A program made the translations under genes and the position numbers. This document shows positions 35,025 to 47,370 of a stretch of 64,000 nt of DNA, one piece after another. Every line of letters starts with the position of its first letter. Position 1 is the stretch's first letter. The DNA lies in the NCBI GenBank assembly GCA_030407085.1, contig CM059587.1:81729001-81793000 (forward strand). The letters run 5' to 3'. The stretch is from Trichopria drosophilae. Its lineage: Eukaryota; Arthropoda; Insecta; Hymenoptera; Diapriidae. The notes under the pieces were generated by a model. The model was not told where the DNA came from. It did not search any database and was given only the letters and a program-made list of their open reading frames with translations.

Positions 35025-35997
35025 CTACGATACATATTTATAGAACTCGTTTAATCAAATTTATATCGTAGATATTTGAATTTTCGTCTACTGTATTTTA
35101 TTACGACAAATTTGTCTGGAATATGTTGCCTAAAATATATTTTTAAAAATACGCTCTAAAAAAATCAAATAGAAAGACTTTCAAACGTAAAAAAATTCCC
35201 ACCAGATTTGTTTGTAAAGATTTAATATAGTGGAATAAACGAATGTAATAACTATTTTTTATAATGGACCAACATAACAAATTACTTTGGAAATGATAAA
35301 GCGAAGATGGTTTATTTTTTGGGATCATATATACAACTCCATTTTGTATCAGAATAGTAAAATTGGTTTTCAGAAACCAGAAGTAAATGAAGAAGACAAA
35401 TGATGTTCAGGTACGTGAGGGTCTTAAAGAAACGACGTTCTAGAAAAGTTTTTTACCTAATATACAGAAAGAGTTTCACACCAGGAAAAATGTTTTCATA
35501 AAAAAGACAATATTTCGACCTGTAATCAGAACTCGAAGGATAACAATGGAATTATTTATATTAATTTTGAATGGGAGTAAGTGGATTGAAAGGAAAATAA
35601 ATGTGGAATAAATGAGCACCATTAAGTGCACAAAAACCAGAAACCAACTAATGAATTTCAGTCTATACTAGAACAAACGTCTTATAACTCAGTGAACTAA
35701 TCAGACCTAAAATTCAACAACTGGCACGTGTGCGTTTCAATGTCAAGGATAATATTTTTCTGTAATCCGGATGTTTCATGACAGAAGGTAGGTACGAAAA
35801 CAACCATGAATATTGGAAAACCACCTTGCACATTGAGTAATTGATGAAAAAGAGGGAAGAAATAGTCTCAAACCCTAATAGGCCTCTTACGTCTTTACAC
35901 TTAGATCTACATTCTTTAAGTATTCTCGTGCCTCCACTTTTAAAGCAATCAAAATATCAATTTGAAATGGAGATTGACATCCAGCCGATACATTCTG

Positions 35998-36015
35998 TTA
36001 GGTTAGGTTAGGTTA
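35998..36015 (+). repeat. Interstitial TTAGG run (3.6 units)
   Basis: TTAGG is repeated three times followed by TTA. TTAGG is the ancestral arthropod telomere unit. The run is very short and could be chance or a relic of break repair. Confidence 0.5.
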
Positions 36016-36137
36016 TTGATTAGATGATATTGATATTGGGTTAAATACGGTCCTCGACGAAAACAATTAATTAATCCAACTTTAAATTTCAAACAATGGA
36101 CACATCAACAGACTATCCTTATTTGTTTAATACCCTT

Positions 36138-36707
36138 CACTGAGAGAAATGTTTGTTTACAGTTAATGTAATAGCTATTTACAATAAAGCTACAAGAATT
36201 TATATTTTGAACAAGGAATGTGTTTTATCATAAAGTTACTGTAATCTCGTATTTGGTTAAATTTATTACGTTAATAGCTTATATAAGAATTTTGAATATT
36301 AAGATTGGACGTGACGTGTAGTACATTTTCGTGCTTATAGTTTCGCCGAAACAGAAATAAATAAACATACACACGCGCCGTCATTTGATTTTCTGCGAAT
36401 TGTTCGACGCTCGGAAATATAAATGATAGAAAAAAGCGCGGGGGACTGATAAACGTTGCGCATTACCGATATGCGCAGTTGAAACGACAGGATAATTTAA
36501 TAGTTAAGGAACCGCGCAGTGCAACCATGAATTTAATTTATTAATAGTTAACGAACGCTCCGTGAATGTTAAAATATACGAGTTAACATACAATAATATT
36601 GCAGAAAAGTGCTGGTATTTTCATCTCAAAGTTACCTGTCATTTCTAACTTTACAAGAGCCTTGAAATTAGCTTACATTAACTATTAGTAAATAATTTCT
36701 CTCAGCG
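36138..36707. mobile_element. CACTGAGAG MITE, copy 2 (570 bp, both ends present)
   Basis: The left end is CACTGAGAGAAATGTTTGTT, then TACAGTTAATGTAAT. The right end is ACTATTAGTAAATAATTTCT, then CTCAGCG, the inverse of the 13755 and 54286 left ends. The body is inverted relative to those copies (AAGTGCTGGTATTTTCATCT, then CAAAGTTACCTGTCATT). It contains a GCGCGGGGGACTG segment not seen in the others. No target duplication could be fixed. Confidence 0.75.
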
Positions 36708-37720
36708 CATTGTTGAACCTTTGAAAATAAGAGGATGAAATGTCTTACAAGCGTTATTTTTAGTCCAATACTCTATCTCTACGGAAATAATAGTTATGAG
36801 CAGACATAAGTGCGTATACTTTACGAAAAACGACATATCATCAAGCTCTATCTTTTATTGAGACTACGAGAGTGGGATAGTGAAGTTTCGATTAGAGTAG
36901 ATTCTATGTCTAACAAATCAATACTTGGGGTGGATTAAATGTCATCTTGCTTCAGGCGGATAATTCCTAGTCATCGGAACTACACCCTAGATAATTCAAT
37001 GTGAAAAGGTCATAATTTCTTTAAATTATTTCCTTCCGGGTTCCTCAGATAAACGTTATGAAATATGTGTACTTTATTGTTGAACATGTCAAACATGAAT
37101 AAATGTATTCTTGAAAATCAGGAAGAAAAGTTGGATCCCGAAAAATTAGCTCAGTTTCTGGGCATTTTTTCAGGTCTTGAGATTATAAGCAATGGGACCC
37201 AAACGAAATATACTACAACTTTACCCTATTGTCCATCAAGGTATGTGTTCAAACCTATCATAGGCAGGTTATCGTTTTGGATGAAACAAAATCAACATCC
37301 GGTCAGAATACGACACGAAGACTTATTTTTTTCCAAATCTAATGGAAAATGCTATTAATGAATCAGCTGGGTTTCAAGTGAATACTGATTGGAATGTACA
37401 CTATGACAGACAGAACAAACATTCATTCTAGCTTTTACTGATGTTAGGACTCATCTTAATTAAAAGCACAATTTAGATAAAAATTTCTAACTGAACACAC
37501 TGAAGGAAGGAATGCTGGACATGCCATATTACTGATCAGTTACAAAACATTATATCATGACTAGTAATCCAGTGATGTATTGGGTTAAAAGCGTCCACAG
37601 GGAGGGGCAGGGGGGCACTTTCCACCTCCTGGTCTGGCCATCTACATTTATTAGTCTATGTAACTGCATGTATTGGGTGCTGATGTTTTTATGTGATGTT
37701 ATTATTGAAAAATCACGTAC

Positions 37721-37981
37721 TTTTTAGATAATTGCGGATAGTTTTGACCCAGGAAGTAACTTGCCGTGGATCCGTATGGGACATCGTAACACTGTGGTGA
37801 CTCCACTTGTTCTTGGATCCTCGAGCTGCATAATGCAACACAAAACTCGTAGGCGACCGGGACGGAGATGGCGGCAGTGATGTCTGCGGTTCTTTTTCCT
37901 TGACATTCGTCGTCGGTGTTGGTACCCAGTCGTTGCCGTAACAAGCGGTCAAGACATCCGTCATGGGCAGAGTCCATCGTG
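37721..37981 (-). CDS. Cerk: Ceramide kinase, exon 2 (PH-like region)
   Basis: Acceptor GTTTTGTTTACAG before 37981; the first two bases complete a Thr codon split with exon 1. It reads RWTLPMTDVLTACYGNDWVP, a low-complexity Pro/Thr/Ser linker, then FVLHYAARGSKNKWSHHSVT and RQVTSWVKTIRNYLK. This parallels human VPVSEIIAVEET ... FTVHCVKRARRHRWKWAQVT ... WLQTLREMLEKL and ends in the Trp-containing helix typical of a PH fold, the membrane- and phosphoinositide-binding module of ceramide kinase. Two overlapping - strand frames also stay open here, but only this one matches the family and keeps phase on both sides. Residues 49-135. Confidence 0.92.
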
Positions 37982-40900
37982 CTGTAAACAAAACATGGAT
38001 GTGTTAATGATTTCTCGATGTTATATACAGTACAACTTAACTTCATTTTATACAAGGCTATTTTCATTAACATCTTCATGTTACTACTGTTCTAATTTTA
38101 GACGTCGGATGAACTAACTGAAACTAAATGAATCATTTTTAACCTTTTTCAGTTAGAGCACTACCCGAACGGTATAGATTCAATGTCAAACCAAAGACCC
38201 CAAACATAAAATTTACATGCAAAATCTGTAGTAGAATATGAAATTAGTAATCATTCCTGAGAAGTGCCCTGAAGTTATGGATACCGTTTAACATATTCGT
38301 TATAGTGCCAGTATTCAGTTTCAAAAGCGTACTTTTAAGAAAAGTATCCACCCTGATCTTATCATTACTAACTTTCGTGGTAATAAAATATCTCCTGCTA
38401 ACTCGAGTAAATAATGGTAGCTAATTCATATTTTTCCATGACTGCCATTCCGATGTTATTTCGAATGAAAATACTGGTCGTCAACTTTGATGTTTCGAAA
38501 GACTACAATAGGAAGCTGAAATGTCGGATCGACTTTTGAATCGGTCATTGCTTCCAAAAAATAATCTACTATTGTACTATTTGTGTTCAATAATAAGGAT
38601 CAATTTTCATTTTTATATTTTTCGTAGACTATACCCCGTTTTAGTGAAGAATATCGTGCAAAATTAAACAAAGAACAACAAATTATAGCCATTTTAATTT
38701 ATTTTACAAAATTTTGGAGTCAATAGTTGGTTTTTGTAATTTTCTCGACAAAAGTCGATGGAGAACACTTGAAAATAGTATATATGAGGTATCTTATAAC
38801 AATTTTTAAATCATCTTTGTAATGGAGAAACGGAGTTGAATTTGACCTACTTTTCTGATTTCGGGATAAAAAGTGTAAAACTAGTATGGGCCAATGGTAA
38901 AGCTTTTACAACTGTGATAAAAACAGTCATAAAGTACTCTTTGTGAACAAATTCATGATACGCGGCTATCTTAAACTGTTAGTCGACATCAGTGGACGTT
39001 TCCAGCACCTACCGCTTGGTGGTGCATTAAGTGTTCAACAGGCACCCTAATATTAAGATCACAATCATTGTCGCAAGTGATAAAAGCACGAGTTCTTCAG
39101 CATATTATCATCGGATTTTACGTGACGTGTAACTGATAAGTATATGATACCGACTGTAATATAATAATACTAAAATAATAGTATTCAATAGAACCGTGAT
39201 CACTGAATAAAGAAGAAGTTTTCGACGTTAGCAGAGCGTCGAAAGGAAGCATCATCTAAATAACACTCGCCATGTTCAACATGTCTATTCTCTTTATGTT
39301 CTATGTCGAATTAATAAACTGCATCGGTTTGTTTAACGGAATATATTGAGAAGATATTTAATTTAGAATATTAGTAATACAATGTGAGGATTTTTTATTA
39401 CTATTAGCAATTGTACCTGACATACTGATTAAATTTTTTACGATATTTAATAATTGACAATAATAATGTTATATTAAAACCATCTTAGTAATCGCTCAAG
39501 TACATGTCGGTTAGGATGGTAGAGTATATCAACAGTCGCCACAAAGCTGCTCAATAAATCAAAATGTATTTGTTTCTCTGTCTGCAAGAAAGAATAACAA
39601 GTATGTTTGACAAATTATGAAAAGAGTAAAGAATTATATTCCTTCCTCAAATGTAGCCATGAAAAAAGAACAGTCATGACCAATGACGAAGCAAATTTCG
39701 TACATACAATGCTAATAGCAGTTACGAAATCGCATTTACCCACGTTGGTCTTCTTCAGTGCATTTACTTATGAATTATTTTGATTAGTATTTTTTAGTTA
39801 CTTGAAAACTCATTGCCAAGACATAAAAAGCAAACTGAGTTCTTTCAGGAACTATTTATTTATGCACGTGCGTTTCGATTTCGCAATTTACACGCAGTTT
39901 AACCGAATATAAAAGAAGTATTTATTTTGTGTCAGACTACTTAACCTTGATAAACTTTCCGAATAAAATTTCAAGAAAATGATTTCATTTCCTAAGCATT
40001 TCTTAAACAGACAGTCTCAAATGTCACTGGTTTTTGTCTCACAGGTGATCAAACATTCCGCGTCACGTTCAATTTAGCGTAGTTAACGTGTGCATTTTAT
40101 ATGTGCATTTTATCACAGAATTATGTATGTATTAGGTACGAGATAATTAATCACACCAACGTCTACTTTCCATGCAAAATAACAAAAGAAAATATTCCTA
40201 ATATGAGTTATTTAACGAATTTTTTTAGATAACGTCTGTTAATGCCTCTTTATCAGCAACTTTACTTAAGTTTACTTGAGTAAACTTACTAAATTCTTTA
40301 TAGAGTGAAAGGTAATTCTGACGGTCTGAATTTTCACTCTGAGATAAAATATGAATTTCATATTTCATTCTGATAAACAGCTGCAAAGTGATTAATAAAT
40401 CTTAGATACAATATGTAAGTACCACATCCCTAATAACTGGACAGATTTCTACCAGGGATGCTTATCTGTTAGATATAATAAATAAAATATCCATAACATT
40501 CCTTCACGTCTTCGAATATACAAAATGAAAAAACGTTTCTATAACGAGAGCAAAATAGAACTGGGATAATCGCGAGCGCTCCTAGCGTCGCGACGACTAA
40601 GCTACTTCCGTCTCATCCATACTAACAAATTCAGTCTTACAGCAAGAGTGAAAATGTCAACACTTATTAGAGTCGAATTTCATTAAATGTTATGAGTGAA
40701 ATTTTCACTCCAAGAAATCTGGAGAGTAACAAATTCTCCAAAAAAATCCTGCGTAATTTTGTTATGGTAAATTGTATTGATATTTGTGACTCAACTTTTT
40801 TTAAAGATTAATCCATTCTGAAGACCGGAAAAAGGAATTTTAAATTATTAGCAATGAAAGTGTCTCTTTTTCGTTATTATTATTGGGGATACTGCAGTGA

Positions 40901-41454
40901 TGAAAAGCAATACAATAATTTTTTGATTGGTCACGAAAACTTCAGGAAATGTTAGGTAAATTATTATTGTCTTAACCTTCGTAACTACAGTTCAAGTGAC
41001 TCGCCAAATTTTCTGTTAAAAGTTATGAATTTGACGTTACGTACTTATTGCAAGTCTGAAGTAAATGTGATTACATAATAGATATGCTTCCACACAAATG
41101 AAGTTATGAACAGAAAATGTACAAGACGTACAGTAGTCTTGCGTATTTCGCAATACGGAATTACGTGTTTCGCAACGCTTGTCGTTAATTGGCCAACTCT
41201 TTACTGGCCCTTTTCTGTTGACCTGGAATTAGATTTTAAAAATTCATGATAAATAATACATAAGTATTATTTTAAAACAGTTCATTCTAATACAGTACGA
41301 CAACAAAATTTGATTAAAACAAAAGAACTGAATTTGCTTTTTATATCTTGGCAATAAAAATTACGTGCAATTTTACAGCATCCATTTTTTTATCTTTCTG
41401 TAAAGTAATTACGAAGTTATCTACAAGTGTCATATAAAATTGTTGTTTATGGAA

Positions 41455-41860
41455 TACACGCCCAAAATCACAAAACCGAAGGTTAAAAAAATCGAAGAAT
41501 GAAAACATTCAAAAAGAAGAAATTTCATATGCGACTCGTCAAATAACCGGCAGTTAAAAAACAGCCATTCAAACAACCATCAGGCAAACAGCCAAGGACC
41601 TTGAACTCTCCTTCTATCTACCTTTCAAAGATCATCCTTTTGACTTTTGTTGGTTTTTTTAATTGTCTTTTTGATTGTCGTTTTCTTTATTTATCGTTTG
41701 TCAACCCATGCCCACGAGAACTCACGTTTTGTATTTGTTTTTAAACTAAGGATATACTGGCGAAAACTGTCGGTTTTTTACTGTCGGTTTTTTTACTGTC
41801 GGTAATTTGACATGTCGATTGTTTGAATGTCGGTTTTCTACCGTCAGGTTTTCTGAAAAA
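41455..41860. repeat. CCGACAGT-like arrays in inverted arrangement, loci 2 and 3
   Basis: At 41495-41590 the + strand reads AAATAACCGGCAGTTAAAAA, then CAGCCATTCAAACAACCATC. At 41761-41855 the complementary unit is repeated (AACTGTCGGTTTTTTACTGT, then CGGTTTTTTTACTGTCGGTA, ATTGTTTGAATGTCGGTTTT). The two blocks face each other across about 170 bp, so the whole may be a small foldback element. Confidence 0.6.
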
Positions 41861-44597
41861 TTGAGGAAATTCATTTTAATTTCAAAAAGATACGTACCAA
41901 AACTCATAATGTATGTGGGTTCAAAGTTAAAGTTCTGAATACTTTTCATGCCATTCGGTCGATTGAAATGTATTCAATTATATTAAAAAATATCGAATAA
42001 ATTTTTAAATAATCTATGCGATCAGTACATTTTGAAAATCAGAACTTTATTTCATTTTCAAAACTTTATTGAAATCTTGAACACTTGTAAATCTTTTTAA
42101 TTTTATTGGGAACTAAATGGCATATAGAAAAATTAAAGATTGGAAAGAAAAAAATGTTTGCATCCGAACCGATTTAGTTTTCTTGTCGTTGTCAATACAA
42201 TTATTTTGTTAAATTAATCCTGCAATTCCACCGTTAGGTTCCAGAAATCATTTATTTTTATTTTTTTAGTAACCTGCAACTAAATCTCAAACCTTATATT
42301 TCTTCTTTAAATTCAGTATACACTTTTCAACTGATAAATATTCATTGACTTATTTGTCAGCCAAACAGTCCAAACCGGTTTGATTTGAAAAAAATGTATG
42401 TATATAAAAATCTATATTTTGCATAGAATCTTCGGTAAACTTGATAACATTTGCCAAAAGAATATTCGGTCAATGTAATATAAACACGTAATTTTTATTA
42501 TGTTTTTGGGGAAGGTGTGCCGGGTTTTGTGGCATAATAAAATCGTATTTTGTCATCTTCAAAACATAATTTTTATCTCGAAGTTTAAAAGTAATATTTT
42601 AAACCAATATTCCCTTAACATTTCCAAATTTAAGCCTAAAATTAAAATATTCTAGCAAATTAAACAGCGGTTTTTATTTAAAAAATGAACCTAAATCTTA
42701 TTAATTTTTGTTTGATGCAGTGAAGATATTGAAAAAATAAATAAAAGAAAATGAATTAAAAAATGTTGATATATTTTGAAACTACTAATAAATATCCTCA
42801 ACAGAATCACATAGTAATTAGAAAATTATTCTCATTTTTTAGACTTACAAGTCTAGGACAATCGCTGAAAATGATTTTTCAACAAATATTAAATACAATG
42901 ATTTTCATCAAAATTTAGTCCCGAAAATGTTCCATAAGAGATCTAAGTCTGTTAATAAATGTTTATATCATTTACGTACTTCTAGAGATTTACTAACCAC
43001 CTAGTAACTGTTGTATAGTATTTAATCAATATAAAAATAATATTTATTTCCTTTATTATTATAGTTTTATTATTTACTAATGCCTTGTACACAGGAAATA
43101 AATTTGTAGCTTTTTTAACGCTTAAGTTAAAATGAATTTCTTATACAACAAGCATGTATTGTAACATTTTTCAAATGTACGAAAACATTTCTGTCATTGA
43201 AGAAGTTAATAATAAAGGAAAACGTCATGGAAAATACAAGAATTTGCAAAAAGTACATGTACTTGCGCATTAATCAGTAAATCTGACTTTCGAATAAAAA
43301 ACGTGATCGATGAAAATTAGACTTTTTTTAAAAACAGCAATTTTTCATAGATTAAACTCGTTTTTTTACTATATTATTGCAATAACCTTTAACATTATTG
43401 CATTCATAAACACTATTTAAATTAAACAAAATTAACGTACAATTAGCGTTTTCTAAACAGATTACAAGTTTTTAAATAAGTATAGATATGGGACTGAAGT
43501 GCATGTGCAAATTGATACAAATAATACTTAGTGTTGCATGTGTAATCTGAATATAGTTTTTCCATTTCTGTTCTTCAGTTTAATACATTTCTTACAACTC
43601 TGTTTTCATCCAAACAAGGTTTACTGACATATCGATTAATGATAATATTAAAGTTTTTATATTTTTGACAAACAAAAGAAATTTTCTAATAAAAATACCA
43701 CAGTCCCAATAAAAAATAAAAATTGTTGAAAAATAATGCTTGGAATGTCAATTTATTAACATATTATAGAAAATAATTTTAAAATAAAAATCGGTTATGT
43801 TTAAAAAGTGTGTTTCAAAAAGTAAATCCATCACAAAAATAACAAAATTTGAAGCATTATGAATGTTTCAAAATTTTTCAATACGTATTTGGATTATTTT
43901 ATTTATAAAAATATGTAATCATATTTGTTTTTTTTTCCATGAATGTTCTGAATATACCGAAAATTAATAGTAATTTTTATAATAAATAATAATAACATAT
44001 TTTTGCATAACGAACATTCGCATCTCCAAGACATTTTTATATATTTTTTTTGTAACCTTCAATGACACTTCTAACTTTCATCAAATAAGTTTTCTGTATA
44101 AATTCCTACCGCTTTCCGCATTCCACGTAGTCATCCATTAAATTTGCTACTACTATATACGTATAAAAAATGATTAATGCTTTCGGCTATACGTGTCCAT
44201 ATAAAAAATATCAATTTTTATCGAAAGCAGAGAATTTAATAACTTTATATGGATTTAGAAATAATCTTATTTATATTTTTCAGAACATATCAACTCGATT
44301 ATTTTTTAAGGGATTAAACCACCCTGTAACATTAAAAAAATTTATTGTTGCGTTTTTTAAAATTATAACTATCTGAGAATACGTCCTTAAAATTTCAAAC
44401 CGATCGGAAGAAATCAGAATAAGATATGACTGTCGAAAGTGATGAATCGAAAACGAAATGAAATTGAAGCTTTAAATGACATTTTTGAAGTCAGTGGCCG
44501 AAATATTCGAAAATAAAAATAAAATTTGGTTTATGGACATTTATAACTAAACAACGTAATATTTAAAAAAAACTAGTGAAAGGCAACGATGTATGTA

Positions 44598-44826
44598 CAG
44601 TAGACCCTCTCATAGTGTCACCGCCTCGGGACCGAAGGGGAAACAAATCCTCTATCTGTGTCGCACCCCTACTCTCCACATTCCTTACACTCTAAACCCC
44701 TCTCGTGGTCAATCTGTTGATATGAGATAGTCAAGTGGTGGAGAGCTTACTGTGACACTATCGGAGGAACGAACTGCGACACTTTCAGAGGATTTCTAGA
44801 GAGCGACACTATGGGAGGGTCTACTG
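44598..44826. mobile_element. Pogo/Tigger-like MITE 2 with TA target duplication
   Basis: Ends CAGTAGACCCTCTCATAGTG and, reverse-complemented from the right, CAGTAGACCCTCCCATAGTG, flanked by TA on both sides (44596-44597 and 44827-44828). Length 229 bp; the interior is GC-rich compared with its surroundings. Terminal repeats extend about 25 bp with very few mismatches. Confidence 0.85.
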
Positions 44827-45952
44827 TACTTTAACCCATTAACTGTAGACTGTAATAAAAATTCCATAAAATAACAATTTTTTTTAATTACTTTTTTCAA
44901 AATTGTGATATTCTGAATTTGTCAACAAAAACAACATCGTAACAAAACATTCTGAAAAAAATTGAGGGTATTCTTTGACCAATTCTAAGACATTTAATCA
45001 AATCTAAGACAGATTTTTTAAGTTTGCTTAATAATATTTACTTTAAATTTAGACATCGAGGATGACATTTAGTCAGGTTTTAGGCCAATTCAAAACAAAA
45101 ATGCAAGGAAAAACATGAATCGCAAAAAAAAAAAGATGAGAAAATGGCTCACAAAATTGTTACTCCTTTTCCAATCATCATTAGAAGAAAAAAGAAATAG
45201 TTTTTGACTTCCCAGAGTTAATATTTTATTGTATTTAATAGTTAATGATCCCAACACAGCTGAATGAATTGCTGTTAAGGAAAATTCATTTTAAGATCGT
45301 TAGACTGATTCGGAATGCGTAAATAAGAATTCCATTAATAATTTAATATAACAACAGTCATTTGTCGAATAAATATACTTCACTGCTAACTCGTGAACCA
45401 ATTTTATTTAATTTAATATGATTTATTACCTTTAATTTCCCCCAATCTACTTTCTACGGATTTATTGACGAGTGATACTCAAGGTAGGGGCCTTCTTTGA
45501 GGGTCGACATTATTGGCCTTTCTTCTTTGGTGGAATTACACGTAATTTCGTATTTCCTTGTACTTATAGTTAATTTATGTTCTCCATGAACTAGTATTTT
45601 TTATGTTGTTTAGTACAAAAATTAATGTACTCTAATCACATTTTTATCTTTTTTCGGAAATGGATTGTGAACTAGTATTTTCATCTTCATAACGATTTGT
45701 AAGTACTCTCCGAATCTGAATTAGTAAAAAAATAATAATCCAGGAATGAAATGTCCCTGACTAATAATTATTGTTACTAATAACGAGTAAAAACTACTAT
45801 TTCATTAATCAAGTTCTACCAATTTCAAGTTAGTAATTTTATTTTCTAATGCCTTGTTTCTAAAATGAAGTAGTTAGACGTAATTAAAGAATTGGTTAAA
45901 TTCCTACTAACGAATTAGTAGTTCTTTCACTCTTTATTAGTAGAAATGTTCA

Positions 45953-46172
45953 CACTGAGAAAAAAATGTAATAGTGACTAAATGTGTGGTTGTCTTTTAG
46001 CAGAAAAATATTGAGTAATTTCCACTACAGTTTAGTTGAAGTGAATAAATATTGTGCAATTGGTATCAAGATTCAGTAGGAAGAACTAATGTATACTTAA
46101 ATTAACTAAATATTTAGATACTACCCGACAGCCACATATTTGGTAAATATTACGATATTTTTTTAATGCACT
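45953..46172. mobile_element. CACTGAGAAAAAAATG inverted-repeat element
   Basis: The left end CACTGAGAAAAAAATGTAAT, then AGTGACTAAATGTGTGGTTG is partly mirrored by the reverse complement of the right end (TGCATTAAAAAAATATCGTA, then ATATTTACCAAATATGTGGC). Arms of about 40 bp, imperfect. The end resembles the CACTGAGAG family but the body differs. Confidence 0.5.
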
Positions 46173-46344
46173 GATTAATCAATTAGCAACTTTTCTTTCC
46201 ATAGTATTTTTTTTACTAATTCAAATTATTTTTCTCCGGTTGAATATTATAAAAATGAATCATAACCTCTAAATTTATTTATAATAACATTGTTTTTATT
46301 ATTTTTCATAATTTTCAAAAACTCATCTTTTTTATTTTCTCTCT

Positions 46345-46865
46345 AAATTTCATGGAGTAAAATTTCACTCTTAAAGAGTGAGAAAGTTAAAACACTCTAT
46401 ATGGAGTGATCACTTCAATATTGAAGTTAAATTTGAATAAAATGTTGAAGTCCGAAATGCACAGACATAAAGCTTTATTATATTTAATAAAAATAATCAA
46501 TTTCTATATTTTCATAAAATAAATTGTATGAATACATTTTTCGGCATATTTGAAAGTACCTAGTATAAAGAAGGGTGGGTGGGAATAAAACTAACACGGA
46601 ACTTTTTTTTGGAAACGTGATAAATTTCTGTAATTTCTCTTATTATATTAACGTTTTTATTTTCTTGTATGTACTAAATAATTAGAGATAACATGAAGGA
46701 TATTTTCTAAAAAAATAATTTTTTTTAAAGACAGACCATCATGAGGTAATATTAATTTTAACGTCTCTATAGTGCAATTGGAGTGAATTTCTTCATTCTT
46801 TCATTTGGAGTGACTGATATCACTCTTTTAGAGTGGTCCCTAACTCTTTTTAGACTGAGTTCTAG
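46345..46865. repeat. Scattered GAGTG/CACTC inverted phrases
   Basis: ATGGAGTAAAATTTCACTCT, AAAGAGTGAGAAAGTTAAAA, CACTCTATATGGAGTGATCA and, further right, TTGGAGTGACTGATATCACT with AGAGTGGTCCCTAACTC. Similar phrases lie at 40300-40390 and 40645-40735. They look like decayed members of one short inverted-repeat family. Confidence 0.4.
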
Positions 46866-47289
46866 TTCTAAGACACAGAGACAGGATTTTGAGAGAATGG
46901 TTAGAAATTAGCCCCTCGACTTTTTAATGTTACAAATATAAGTAAGTATTGTAATTTGGTCACATTTTCTCTTTAATATAATATATTTTTTTCTTCGTTT
47001 AGAATTTTTATTTCCCGAAATAATATGACATACAATAGTTTACTGCTGCATACAGTAATTACCAGTTTTTAGTTTACTCCTGTCCTTACGATATTAAAGA
47101 AAATGTAAGGGTAAAGGGTCTAAAATACAACTTTCAAAAGACAAGATTTTTTGTAGCGTTTACATCGTAAATTCGGGGATTTGAGGCTGAATTTCAATTC
47201 GAATTTGTAACAATTTTCTTATAATAAGATAAAATTTATGTTCCATACCTCATTTCAATATTGGAATGTAAGTTTTATCCATTTTCAGA

Positions 47290-47370
47290 TGTTTTACCTC
47301 AAAAATCCGACATTTCAAAAAACGGACATTCAAAACCAGACATTTCAAAAAACAGACTTTCAAAATAAGT
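47290..47370 (+). repeat. CCGACAGT-like short array, locus 4
   Basis: About five units such as ATCCGACATTTCAAAAAACG, GACATTCAAAACCAGACATT and TCAAAAAACAGACTTTC, period about 15-17 bp. Related to arrays at 32228 and 41455-41860. Confidence 0.55.

Larger units (their letters stand above)
35025..37720 (-). other. Ceramide kinase intron 2, 2.7 kb
   Basis: Donor A/GTACGT at 37720, acceptor at 35025. It holds a short TTAGG run (35998-36015) and a CACTGAGAG MITE (36138-36707). A 97-codon + strand open frame at 37065-37358 (NKCILENQEEKLDPEKLAQF...) has no recognised family and is probably noncoding. Confidence 0.65.

Noticed and set aside
37065..37358. 97-codon + strand frame in intron 2
   Set aside because: No family recognised and no convincing splice or promoter context; kept only as a note in the intron entry.
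37702..38079. Second long - strand frame over ceramide kinase exon 2 (starts MKMLMKIALYKM)
   Set aside because: It is a shifted frame of the same DNA; the frame with FVLHYAARGSKNKW matches the family and joins both neighbours in phase.
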